Shown piece after piece: positions 5,969 through 13,410 of a stretch of 13,848 nucleotides of DNA. The stretch is taken from contig JBGOTP010000105.1 in assembly GCA_041476545.1 (NCBI GenBank), positions 1 to 13,848 on the forward strand. The letters are read 5' to 3'. The notes below the pieces were generated by a model, which worked only from the letters and a program-made list of their open reading frames with translations, did no database searches and had not been told where the DNA came from. A program made the position numbers and the translations under genes. Position 1 is the stretch's first letter. Each line of letters starts with the position of its first letter. This stretch comes from JBGOTP01 sp041476545. GTDB lineage: Bacteria > Acidobacteriota > Vicinamibacteria > Vicinamibacterales > CAVVIG01.

Positions 5969-6868
5969 GTGCTGTGCGATCTCGATGCGCGCACGCCGGT
6001 CGGGGCCGCCGCGGACCTCCAGGTGGAGTCCGAGATCTGGCGCGCGCTCGTGCTCGGCACGCGCGACTACGCCCGCAAGTGCGGTTTCAGCCGCGCGATC
6101 ATCGGGCTCTCGGGCGGCATTGATTCGGCGCTCACGGCGGCGATCGCGGTGGAGGCGCTCGGCGCAGACTGCGTCCTCGGCGTCATGATGCCGTCGCCCT
6201 ACTCGAGCCGCGGCAGCATAGACGACTCCCGGCAGCTGGCGGAGCAGCTCGGCATCGACACACTGACTCTGCCGATTGCCAACCTCATGCAGACGATGGA
6301 GGCGACGCTGCGCGAGGCATTCGCCGGCACGAAGGCCGACGTCACTGAAGAAAACATCCAGGCCCGCATCCGCGGCAATCTGCTCATGGCGCTGTCGAAC
6401 AAGCGCGGGGCGTTGCTGCTGACCACGGGCAACAAGTCCGAGCTGGCCGTCGGCTATTGCACGTTGTACGGGGACATGTCGGGCGGGCTCGGCGTCATCG
6501 CCGACGTCCCCAAGACGATGGTGTATCGAGTCGCGCGGTGGCTGAACGAGACGTCGGGACGACCGATGATTCCCGAGCCAATCCTCACCAAAGCGCCGTC
6601 CGCCGAGTTGCGGCCGAACCAGACCGATCAGGATTCGCTGCCGCCCTACGTCGTCCTCGACGACATCCTGCAGCGCCACATCGAGGGCCTTCAGCCGGCA
6701 GACGCGATCATCGCGGCCGGGCTCGACCCCGTCGACGTGCGCCGCGTGCTCACACTGGTGCGCACGGCTGAGTTCAAGCGCAAGCAGGCGGCGCCCGGTC
6801 TCAAGGTGACGGATCGCGCGTTCGGCACCGGCTGGCGGATGCCAATTGCCCAGAGGGATAGCGAGTAG
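5969..6868 (+). CDS. nadE: NAD synthetase, C-terminal ATP-dependent synthetase domain
   Basis: In the same frame as the glutaminase domain, beginning at GTG 5969, 15 bases after the amber codon, are 299 residues of the N-type ATP pyrophosphatase domain. It adenylates nicotinic acid adenine dinucleotide and amidates it to NAD. The P-loop GLSGGIDSALT (SGGIDS at 48-53), the GNLLMALSNKRGALLLTTGNKSE block, the YGDMSGG loop and the PKTMVYRVARWLN stretch are all intact. GAGG at 5957-5960 lies 8 bases before GTG, so re-initiation after the TAG is possible; the domain could then work alone with free ammonia or with the glutaminase as a separate subunit. The end is TAG at 6866-6868, whose last two bases begin the AGCTCTC array. 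Confidence 0.9.
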   Translation: MLCDLDARTPVGAAADLQVESEIWRALVLGTRDYARKCGFSRAIIGLSGGIDSALTAAIAVEALGADCVLGVMMPSPYSSRGSIDDSRQLAEQLGIDTLTLPIANLMQTMEATLREAFAGTKADVTEENIQARIRGNLLMALSNKRGALLLTTGNKSELAVGYCTLYGDMSGGLGVIADVPKTMVYRVARWLNETSGRPMIPEPILTKAPSAELRPNQTDQDSLPPYVVLDDILQRHIEGLQPADAIIAAGLDPVDVRRVLTLVRTAEFKRKQAAPGLKVTDRAFGTGWRMPIAQRDSE

Positions 6869-6913
6869 CTCTCAGCTCTCAGCTCTCAGCTCTCAGCTCT
6901 CAGCTCTCAGCTC
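6867..6913. repeat. AGCTCTC heptamer tandem array
   Basis: Six exact copies of AGCTCTC (6867-6908) plus a partial AGCTC (6909-6913). The array starts within the nadE stop codon. Downstream, two copies of GAAAGCT (6954-6967) are near-complements of the unit in inverted orientation (six of seven positions pair), so a stem could form between the end of the array and this pair in the gap between converging nadE and lpxL. No T-tract follows, so a terminator role is only possible. Confidence 0.9.
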
Positions 6914-6972
6914 CCCCACTCAACCCCTTGCGCGCGAACTCTCGCTCGGTGCCGAAAGCTGAAAGCTTCTTC

Positions 6973-7878
6973 CTAAATCTCTTCCGCGAGCGAGACTGCC
7001 TGTTCACCCTCGTCGTCCCGCCATCGGCGATGCATCCACAGCCAGAGTTCCGGATGGCGCCGCACGTACATCTCCAACACGTCGGTGCATCGTTGCGTGA
7101 ACGCGCGAATCACCTCCGGCCCCTCGCCTGACGGCGGCTCGATCGGCGGCTCGTAGACCATGCGATAGCGTCCGCCGCCGAGCGGCAGCGCAAACAGGGG
7201 CACGACGGCCGCGCCCGTCCTGAGCGCGAGCGCGGCCACGACCGACGTCGTGGCCGCGGGCCGGCCGAAGAAATCGACGTAGATGGCGTCGTGGCTCAGC
7301 ATGTGCTGATCGATCAGAATGCCGACCGCTCCGCCCGCCTGTAGGGTCCGCAGCACCCGCCGGATCGCGCCGTCACGGTAGATGACGCTGTTGCCCGTCC
7401 GCGTGCGCATATCTTCGAGCAGTGTGTTCAGCGGACGATTATCGAGCGCACGCGCGAGCACCGCCATCGGATGGAGGCGAAGCGCGTGCACGAGCGCCTG
7501 CAATTCCCAGAACCCGAAATGGCCGGTGACGAAGATGACGCCCTTGCCCTCTGCGTGAACCGCGCGGACGCGTTCCTCGCCCTCGAACTCGACGCGGGCC
7601 AGCATCGCCTCGGGAGAGAGCGTGCTGAATTTCAGCACCTCGAAGAGGAGGCTGCCGAAGTGCGCGAACGCGGCCCGTACGATCGCGCGCCGCTCCCGGA
7701 CGGATCGTGCCGGAAACGCCGCCGCCACGTTCTCCTCGGCCGTGCGCCGGTGGGCCGCGTCCAGGACGCAGTACACGCGCCCGACGCCGGCACCGACGCG
7801 CGGCACGAACGGACCGGGCAGGACGCGGACGACCGCCAGGAGCGCCCTCACGAACAGATACTCGACGCGATGTCTCAC
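6973..7878 (-). CDS. lpxL: Lipid A biosynthesis acyltransferase (LpxL/HtrB family)
   Basis: A 301-residue member of the lysophospholipid/lipid A acyltransferase family, which transfers a secondary acyl chain from acyl-ACP to Kdo2-lipid IVA on the inner membrane. The catalytic HX4E motif is HFGFWE (H120, E125) after GVIFVTG. The later conserved blocks DMRTRTGNSVI, LIDQHML and the C-terminal HPELWLWMHRRW are also present. A hydrophobic N-terminal stretch (about 7-24) can anchor it. Start GTG at 7878 overlaps the lpxK stop as GTGA. Stop is TAG. Which acyl chain and position it modifies (LpxL or LpxM role) cannot be read from sequence; it is the only such gene here. Confidence 0.9.
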   Translation of the reverse strand: MRHRVEYLFVRALLAVVRVLPGPFVPRVGAGVGRVYCVLDAAHRRTAEENVAAAFPARSVRERRAIVRAAFAHFGSLLFEVLKFSTLSPEAMLARVEFEGEERVRAVHAEGKGVIFVTGHFGFWELQALVHALRLHPMAVLARALDNRPLNTLLEDMRTRTGNSVIYRDGAIRRVLRTLQAGGAVGILIDQHMLSHDAIYVDFFGRPAATTSVVAALALRTGAAVVPLFALPLGGGRYRMVYEPPIEPPSGEGPEVIRAFTQRCTDVLEMYVRRHPELWLWMHRRWRDDEGEQAVSLAEEI

Positions 7879-8927
7879 GCGGGAACACCCTGCCTGTTCG
7901 CGTCGGCCGATCGGCGGACGCGCCGGGCGCGCCGAATGCGCTCGTCCAGCCAGTCGGCGAAGCGATCGGGTGGATCGATCGAGACGACGAGCGGCACGAC
8001 CGCCACCGGCAGGCCGGTCAGGTCGCAGGTCGACAGACGAACGGCATCCTTGGCCGTCGTCAGCACGATGGCGGCGCGCGCGGCCCTGGCTCGCGACGCG
8101 ATGCGGACCACGTTTTCCTGCGTGAACCGGTGATGATCACGAAACGCCAGCGTGCCAGCGACCTGCCATCCAGCGGTGGCCAGATCCGAGAAGAAGCGCT
8201 CCGGTCTCGCGATGCCGGCGACCGCAAAGACCGGTTCGCCGGTGGGCACGATGACCGATTCGCCGGTCGCCATCAGTCGCGGCGCGCGGATGGTCCGCGT
8301 GACGAAAAACGTGGTCGTGACACCGAGCAATCGACCCACGCGTTCCGCCGCGGCTTCGTAGTTCGCGTTCACGAGCAGGGCATCGGCGAATCTGGCGCTC
8401 ACGAGCGACTCACGCAGGCGGCCGGCCGGCAGCAGACGATCGGACACATCCTCATCGTCGGCCACGAGCAGATCGACATCACGCGCGAGCGCAAGGTGCT
8501 GGAAGCCATCGTCGAGCACGTGCACCGTGGCGCCGAAGCGCCGCTCGGCGAGACACCCGGAGAGGTAACGATCGGCGCCGACGAGCACGGGGACGCCGGG
8601 CAGCGCGCTCGCCAACATCAGCGGTTCGTCGCCGGCCGTGTCGACGCCTGCGAGGATCTGCTGGCCGTCCGACACGACGGTGACGCCGTCCCGCGCCACG
8701 CGACGCGCGTACCCGCGCGTGAGGATCGCGGGCCGTTCCCCTCGCGACGCCAGCAGGGCCACGAGCGCCGCCACGACGGGCGTCTTGCCGGCACCCCCGG
8801 CGCGCAGGTTGCCCACGCTGATGACAGGCCGGGACAGCTGCCGCCGCCGTGAGGGCGCGGCCGCGTACCACCGCCTCCGCCACCCGGCGACGGCTCCGTA
8901 GATCGAACTGGCTGCGGTCAGAATCAC
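7875..8927 (-). CDS. lpxK: Tetraacyldisaccharide 4'-kinase (lipid A)
   Basis: LpxK phosphorylates the 4' position of the lipid A disaccharide using ATP at the inner membrane. The P-loop is visible as SVGNLRAGGAGKTP (GNLRAGGAGKT about 39-49 from the chosen start), followed by PAILTRGYARR, the HVLDDGFQHLAL block with the catalytic Asp-His region, FAVAGIARPERFF, and the C-terminal FRDHHRFTQENV and LTTAKDAVRL motifs. Start: GTG at 8927 gives 350 residues and begins just before the usual short N-terminal helix (LTAASSIYGAV). Another GTG at 8993 adds 22 residues and would overlap waaA by 32 bases; neither has a clear ribosome binding site, so the start is uncertain. It ends in TGA, overlapping the lpxL start. 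Confidence 0.9.
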   Translation of the reverse strand: MILTAASSIYGAVAGWRRRWYAAAPSRRRQLSRPVISVGNLRAGGAGKTPVVAALVALLASRGERPAILTRGYARRVARDGVTVVSDGQQILAGVDTAGDEPLMLASALPGVPVLVGADRYLSGCLAERRFGATVHVLDDGFQHLALARDVDLLVADDEDVSDRLLPAGRLRESLVSARFADALLVNANYEAAAERVGRLLGVTTTFFVTRTIRAPRLMATGESVIVPTGEPVFAVAGIARPERFFSDLATAGWQVAGTLAFRDHHRFTQENVVRIASRARAARAAIVLTTAKDAVRLSTCDLTGLPVAVVPLVVSIDPPDRFADWLDERIRRARRVRRSADANRQGVPA

Positions 8928-8961
8928 AATATTTCGGCGGGCCTGATAAGGCTGTCCGGTC

Positions 8962-10290
8962 TCAATGGACCAGCCGAAAGGGGCGCACCACACCGGCGCG
9001 GACCGGCAGCAGATCGGCGATGGCCGAGAGCGTCTTGTCCTTGGCGCCCCGATTGGCCTCGACGAGCGCGCGGGCGGCAGCCCCGAGCCTCGCGCGCCGC
9101 ACCGGATCGCTCACGAGCGTCAACAGGACTTCTTCGAGCTCGCGCTCGGACTGCACCTGCACCGCGGCGCCGTTCGTCACAAACGCATCCGCGATCTCGC
9201 GGAAGTTGTCCATGTGGGGACCGAACACGATCGGCCGCCCAAAGACGGCCGGCTCCAGGATGTTGTGACCGCCACGGTCGAAGAGACTCCCCCCCACGAA
9301 CACGGCGGTCGCGAGCTGATAGAGCTGAGCCAGCTCGCCCATCGAATCGAGGACGACGACATCGGCGCGCGGTTCGCTATCGATGGGCAGATCCGATCGG
9401 CGCATGGTGACAAACCCGGCATCCCGCGCAAGGCGTTCCACCTCGGCAAACCGCTCTGGGTGGCGCGGCGCGAGAATCGCGATGGCTCCAGGCATGACCG
9501 TCTTGATGCGAGTGAAGGCGCGCAGCACGGCGGCCTCTTCGCCCTTGATGGTGCTGCCGGCCATCACCACCACACGACTCGGCGACATCCGAAAGAAACG
9601 CAGCACACGTTCGCGCGGTTTGGCGTGAGAGGCCGGCGCTGGAATCCGCAGGGAGTCGAACTTCAGGCTGCCGGTGACGCTGACGCGCGATGGATCGGCC
9701 CCAAGGTCGATCAGCCGGCGCGCCGAGTCCTCGCTCTGCATGCAGAAGTAGTCGACGTCGGCGAGCACCCGCCGGAAGAACGGCCGCACGATCCGATAGC
9801 GCGGATGGGATCGCGCGGAGATGCGCCCGTTGATCATCACGGTCTTGACCCCGCGCGCCCGGCAGATCCGCAGCAGGTTCGGCCAGATTTCGGTCTCCAT
9901 CATCACAAACAGGCGCGGCTTCACGATCCTGAGCGTGCGGCGAACAATGAAGGCCCAGTCAAACGGAAAATAGAACACCGCATCCACCTGCTGCAGGTCG
10001 CGCCGGGCAACCTGCTGCCCCGCAATCGTCGTGGTCGACAGGAACAGACGCAGCCGCGGATAGCGCGCCCGCAAATCGGCCACGAGCGCCCGCGCGGTGA
10101 GCGCCTCGCCAACCGACACGGCATGGATCCAGATGGATTCCTCGCCGTCGACGTTGAACGTGATGGGGAGGTACCCAAGGCGCTGGCGCAAACTGCCGAT
10201 ATATTTCTTGTAGCGAATCGCCTGATACAGGAAGTACGGCGATACGGCCAGAAATACACAGAACGTCAGCAGACTGTAGGCCAGATACAT
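8962..10290 (-). CDS. waaA: 3-deoxy-D-manno-octulosonic acid (Kdo) transferase
   Basis: A 442-residue GT30 enzyme that adds Kdo from CMP-Kdo to lipid IVA. It has a membrane anchor at about residues 4-26, then the family's RLGYLP and IWIHAVSVGEALTA motifs, FYFPFDWAFIVRRTL, the central METEIWPNLLR and INGRISARS blocks, TGSLKFD at the linker, and the GGSLFDRGGHNILEP signature (GGHNILEP at 340-347) of the CMP-sugar site. The start is the ATG at 10290; the length is typical. It is the first gene of the minus-strand lipid A block, divergent from gapA across 77 bases. Ends in TGA, 34 bases before the preferred lpxK start. How many Kdo units it adds is not readable from sequence. Confidence 0.95.
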   Translation of the reverse strand: MYLAYSLLTFCVFLAVSPYFLYQAIRYKKYIGSLRQRLGYLPITFNVDGEESIWIHAVSVGEALTARALVADLRARYPRLRLFLSTTTIAGQQVARRDLQQVDAVFYFPFDWAFIVRRTLRIVKPRLFVMMETEIWPNLLRICRARGVKTVMINGRISARSHPRYRIVRPFFRRVLADVDYFCMQSEDSARRLIDLGADPSRVSVTGSLKFDSLRIPAPASHAKPRERVLRFFRMSPSRVVVMAGSTIKGEEAAVLRAFTRIKTVMPGAIAILAPRHPERFAEVERLARDAGFVTMRRSDLPIDSEPRADVVVLDSMGELAQLYQLATAVFVGGSLFDRGGHNILEPAVFGRPIVFGPHMDNFREIADAFVTNGAAVQVQSERELEEVLLTLVSDPVRRARLGAAARALVEANRGAKDKTLSAIADLLPVRAGVVRPFRLVH

Positions 10291-10330
10291 CGGCGTCTTA
10301 CATCTTAGGATAGAATTTAGCGTTTGTCCG

Positions 10331-10350
10331 GGGAACGATTGACGGTTCCC
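10331..10350 (+). promoter_or_regulatory. Inverted repeat in the gapA leader
   Basis: GGGAAC (10331-10336) and GTTCCC (10345-10350) form a perfect 6-bp stem around an 8-base loop, ending a few bases before the gapA ribosome binding site. The sequence sits in the 77-bp gap between divergent waaA and gapA, so it could be an operator or an mRNA hairpin. A possible -10 element TAGAAT lies at 10311-10316, without a convincing -35 box. Confidence 0.4.
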
Positions 10351-10353
10351 GAG

Positions 10354-10361
10354 GGGAGGAG
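10354..10361 (+). promoter_or_regulatory. Strong ribosome binding site of gapA
   Basis: GGGAGGAG ends 6 bases before the gapA ATG at 10368, the strongest Shine-Dalgarno match seen in this window. Most other starts here rely on overlaps or weak sites. Confidence 0.75.
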
Positions 10362-10367
10362 TATTCG

Positions 10368-11375
10368 ATGGCGGTCAGGGTTGGCATCAACGGATTCGGG
10401 CGTATCGGCCGCAACATCATGCGCGCCGCGCTCGGGGACAAGAACATCGACTTCGTGGCGGTCAACGACCTCACGAGCGCCGCCACGCTCGCGCACCTGC
10501 TGAAGTACGACTCGGTTCTCGGCAACCTCCACGCGAAGGTCGAAGCCGGCAAGGACGGGATTTCGGTCGATGGCGATCACTTCAAGGTGATCTCGATGCG
10601 CGACCCGGCGCAGCTGCCCTGGAAGGACCTCGGCGTCGACGTGGTGTTCGAGGGTACCGGCCTCTTCACCAACCGCGACGATGCCGCGAAGCACATCACG
10701 GCGGGCGCCAAGCGGGTGGTGATTACCGCGCCCGCCAAGAGCCCGGATCTCACGGTCGTCCTGGGCGTCAACGACGAGACGTACGATCCGGCGAAGCATC
10801 AGATCACCTCCAACGCCTCGTGCACCACCAACTGCCTCGCGCCGCAGGCCAAGGTGCTGCACCAGCGCTTCGGCATCCGGAAAGGCTGGATGACGACGAT
10901 CCACTCGTACACCAACGATCAGAACCTGCTCGATCTTCCGCACAAGGATTTGCGCCGAGCGCGAGCGGCCGCCCTGTCCATGATTCCGACGACGACCGGG
11001 GCTGCGTCGGCCGTTGGCGAAGTGCTGCCGGATCTCAAGGGTAAGCTGGACGGGTTCGCGATGCGCGTGCCGACACCGAACGTATCGGTCGTGGACCTGG
11101 CGGCGATCCTCGACAAGAAGACAACCGGCGAAGAGGTGAATGCCGCGTTCAAGGAAGCGGCCGGCGGAGCGCTAAAAGGGATCCTCCAGTATTCGGTGGA
11201 GGAACTGGTGTCGATCGACTTCAAGGGGAACCCGCACTCGTCGATCATCGATGCCCCGTACACCAAGGTGATGGACGGCGACTTCGTGAAGGTGCTCTCC
11301 TGGTACGACAACGAGTGGGGGTACTCGAACCGCTGTGTGGATCTGCTGCGCCTGTTGGTGAGAAAGGGGATCTAG
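10368..11375 (+). CDS. gapA: Glyceraldehyde-3-phosphate dehydrogenase, type I
   Basis: A 335-residue cytosolic enzyme that oxidises and phosphorylates glyceraldehyde 3-phosphate to 1,3-bisphosphoglycerate. The Rossmann fold opens with VGINGFGRIGR, and Asp34 in VAVNDL predicts preference for NAD over NADP. The catalytic Cys152 is in SNASCTTNC and the partner His179 in TTIHSYTNDQ. The phosphate-binding and C-terminal blocks DLRRARAAALSMIPTTTGAA and SWYDNEWGYSNR are intact. The start ATG at 10368 has a strong ribosome binding site. It is the first gene of a gapA-pgk-tpiA operon, with pgk 11 bases downstream. Ends in TAG. Confidence 0.97.
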   Translation: MAVRVGINGFGRIGRNIMRAALGDKNIDFVAVNDLTSAATLAHLLKYDSVLGNLHAKVEAGKDGISVDGDHFKVISMRDPAQLPWKDLGVDVVFEGTGLFTNRDDAAKHITAGAKRVVITAPAKSPDLTVVLGVNDETYDPAKHQITSNASCTTNCLAPQAKVLHQRFGIRKGWMTTIHSYTNDQNLLDLPHKDLRRARAAALSMIPTTTGAASAVGEVLPDLKGKLDGFAMRVPTPNVSVVDLAAILDKKTTGEEVNAAFKEAAGGALKGILQYSVEELVSIDFKGNPHSSIIDAPYTKVMDGDFVKVLSWYDNEWGYSNRCVDLLRLLVRKGI

Positions 11376-11386
11376 TCGCTATTCGC

Positions 11387-12592
11387 ATGAAACTTTCGAT
11401 CCGCGATCTCGACCTCGAGGGCAAACGCGTGTTTCTCCGCGTGGACTTCAACGTCCCGCTCAAGAACGGCGTCATTGGCGACGACACGCGGATCCGGTCG
11501 TCGCTTCCGACCATCACCTATGCGCTCGAACGGGGCGCGACGGTGGTGCTCGCGAGCCACCTTGGCCGCCCCAAGGGGAAGCCGAACGCCGAATTCAGCC
11601 TGCGACCGGTCGCCGCCCGCCTCGGCGAACTCCTGAAGCGTCCGGTCGCATTCGCCGAGGATTGCATCGGCGAGGCGGCGAAACGGGCCGTCGACGCGGC
11701 GCACGCCGAACACGGCGGACGCGTTGTCCTGCTCGAGAACCTGCGGTTCCATCCTGAAGAGGAGAAGAACGACCCGGCGTTTGCGGCCTCACTCGCGTCG
11801 CTCGCCGATCTCTATGTGAATGACGCGTTCGGCGCAGCACATCGGGCGCACGCGTCGGTCGAGGCGATCACCCGCGTGCTGCCGCGGGCGGCCGCCGGCC
11901 TCCTCATGGAGCAGGAGCTCCGCTACCTGGGGCACGCGCTCTCAGCGCCGGAGCGTCCCTTCGTCGCCATCCTTGGAGGCGCGAAGGTGTCGGACAAGAT
12001 CGAAGTCATCGAAAACCTGCTCGGAAAGATCGACCGGCTGATCATTGGCGGCGCGATGGCCTACACGTTCTTCAAGGCCCGTGGCGTGCCTGTCGGCCGA
12101 TCGCTCGTCGAAGACGACAAGCTCGATGCGGCAAGACACATCGAAGCCGACGCGAAGGCCCGCGGCGTCCGTCTCGATCTGCCGCGCGATCACGTCGTGG
12201 CCGATCGCGTGGACGCCGCCGCCGCGCACGAAGTACTCCAGATTGGGGACGCGGCAATCGGCGACCGGCTTGGGCTCGACATCGGCCCTGCCACGATCAA
12301 GGACTACGAAGCGTCCATCGCGGACGCGAAGACCGTGGTCTGGAACGGCCCGATGGGCGTGTTCGAGATCGACGCCTTCGCCGCCGGGACCAACGCCATC
12401 GCCCGCGCGGTCGCGGCGTTGAGCGATGTCAAGGGCACGACGACAATCATCGGCGGCGGCGACTCGATTGCGGCCGTCAAGAAGGCGGGCCTGGCCGACC
12501 GCATCACGCACATGTCGACCGGCGGCGGCGCGTCGCTCGAATTCCTCGGCGGACGCACGCTCCCCGGCGTCGCGGCCCTGAGCGATAAGTGA
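11387..12592 (+). CDS. pgk: Phosphoglycerate kinase
   Basis: A 401-residue monomeric kinase that transfers the acyl phosphate of 1,3-bisphosphoglycerate to ADP. N-terminal substrate motifs are RVDFNVP (18-24), SHLGRPKG and LLENLRFHPEEEKND; then VNDAFGAAHRAHAS, the hinge-region ILGGAKVSDKI, and the nucleotide-side VWNGPMGVFE and IGGGDSIAAV, with MSTGGGASLEFL near the end. The start is the ATG at 11387, which gives the standard opening (KLSIRDLDLEGKRV); upstream in-frame sequence only overlaps gapA. The nearest purine-rich site (AAAGGGGA) is rather far from this ATG, so translation may depend on coupling to gapA. Ends in TGA, 52 bases before tpiA. Confidence 0.97.
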   Translation: MKLSIRDLDLEGKRVFLRVDFNVPLKNGVIGDDTRIRSSLPTITYALERGATVVLASHLGRPKGKPNAEFSLRPVAARLGELLKRPVAFAEDCIGEAAKRAVDAAHAEHGGRVVLLENLRFHPEEEKNDPAFAASLASLADLYVNDAFGAAHRAHASVEAITRVLPRAAAGLLMEQELRYLGHALSAPERPFVAILGGAKVSDKIEVIENLLGKIDRLIIGGAMAYTFFKARGVPVGRSLVEDDKLDAARHIEADAKARGVRLDLPRDHVVADRVDAAAAHEVLQIGDAAIGDRLGLDIGPATIKDYEASIADAKTVVWNGPMGVFEIDAFAAGTNAIARAVAALSDVKGTTTIIGGGDSIAAVKKAGLADRITHMSTGGGASLEFLGGRTLPGVAALSDK

Positions 12593-12611
12593 TCGTGCCT
12601 GCCCTGCCCGG

Positions 12612-12629
12612 CCCGCCTGCCCCGCCTGC
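12612..12629. repeat. Two tandem CCCGCCTGC units in the tpiA leader
   Basis: Two exact copies of the 9-bp unit that also makes up the waaF array lie in the 52-bp pgk-tpiA gap, within a wider C-rich tract (about 12598-12635) of CCTGCC-like sequence. The tpiA ribosome binding site GGAG (12636-12639) follows directly, 5 bases before the ATG. Confidence 0.85.
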
Positions 12630-12644
12630 CCTCCTGGAGCGCAT

Positions 12645-13403
12645 ATGAGAACTCCGTTCATCGCTGGCAACTGGAAAATGTTCAAGACCGTGCAGGATGC
12701 AGTCGCCTTCGCCATGCAACTGCGCCCACTCGTCAAAGATGCGGGCGGCGTCCGCATCGTGATCGCGCCGCCGTTCACGGCGGTCCATTCCGTGGCCGAT
12801 GCGCTTCGGAATTCCAACGTTGCCGTCGCCGCACAGGACCTCCATTGGGAACGCGAAGGCGCGTTTACCGGCGAAGTGTCCGCGCCCATGATCAAGGAAG
12901 CGGGCGCCGAGTACGTGATCATCGGCCACTCCGAACGCAGGCGGCTATTTGGCGAGACTGATGCCAGCGTCAAGCGGAAAATTGGGGCGGCGCTCGGCTC
13001 CGCCCTCACACCCATCGTCTGCGTGGGCGAAACGCTGGAGGAGCGCGAACGCGACGAAACCCTGGCGGTACTCGATTGTCAGGTTGGCGAGGGCCTTGAC
13101 GGCCTGACACCGGCGCAGGTGGCCGATCTCGTCGTCGCCTACGAGCCGGTCTGGGCGATCGGGACCGGCCGAAACGCCACGGCGGCGCAGGCCGAAGCGG
13201 CGCACCGGCACATTCGCACCCGACTTCGCGAGCGATTTGGGGCCGACGCAGCCGACCAGTGTCGCGTGCTCTACGGCGGCAGCGTGAAGGCGGAGAATAT
13301 TGCGGAACTCATGAGGGAACCGGATGTGGACGGGGCCCTGGTGGGCGGTGCCAGCCTCGACGTCGCGAGCTTTGGACGAATCGTGGCCAACGCCCAGACA
13401 TGA
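12645..13403 (+). CDS. tpiA: Triosephosphate isomerase
   Basis: A 252-residue TIM-barrel enzyme interconverting dihydroxyacetone phosphate and glyceraldehyde 3-phosphate. Catalytic residues are all present: N9 and K11 in AGNWKMF, H95 in IIGHSERR, and E167 in VAYEPVWAIGTG, whose following residues form the flexible loop 6. The phosphate-binding YGGSVK and GALVGGASL blocks are near the C terminus. Start ATG at 12645, preceded by GGAG. It is the last gene of the glycolytic operon. Many bacteria have secG next; here no SecG-like frame follows and an inverted-repeat element begins 8 bases after the TGA stop. Confidence 0.97.
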   Translation: MRTPFIAGNWKMFKTVQDAVAFAMQLRPLVKDAGGVRIVIAPPFTAVHSVADALRNSNVAVAAQDLHWEREGAFTGEVSAPMIKEAGAEYVIIGHSERRRLFGETDASVKRKIGAALGSALTPIVCVGETLEERERDETLAVLDCQVGEGLDGLTPAQVADLVVAYEPVWAIGTGRNATAAQAEAAHRHIRTRLRERFGADAADQCRVLYGGSVKAENIAELMREPDVDGALVGGASLDVASFGRIVANAQT

Positions 13404-13410
13404 CGTGCAA

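Noticed and set aside
5627..6679. 350-codon open frame antisense to nadE
   Set aside because: It mirrors the strong third-position GC of nadE, is rich in Arg, Ala and His, and shows no domain signature. The coding strand has full catalytic motifs.
6867..6913. CRISPR-like array
   Set aside because: The unit is 7 bp with no spacers and no cas genes nearby; it is a simple tandem repeat.
8965..10308. 447-codon plus-strand frame opposite waaA
   Set aside because: Shadow of the waaA codon pattern; waaA has all GT30 motifs and an anchor helix, while this frame is His/Arg-rich without recognisable sequence.
11942..13015. 357-codon minus-strand frame opposite pgk and tpiA
   Set aside because: It crosses two well-identified genes and includes the translated C-rich repeat; it is an antisense artefact.
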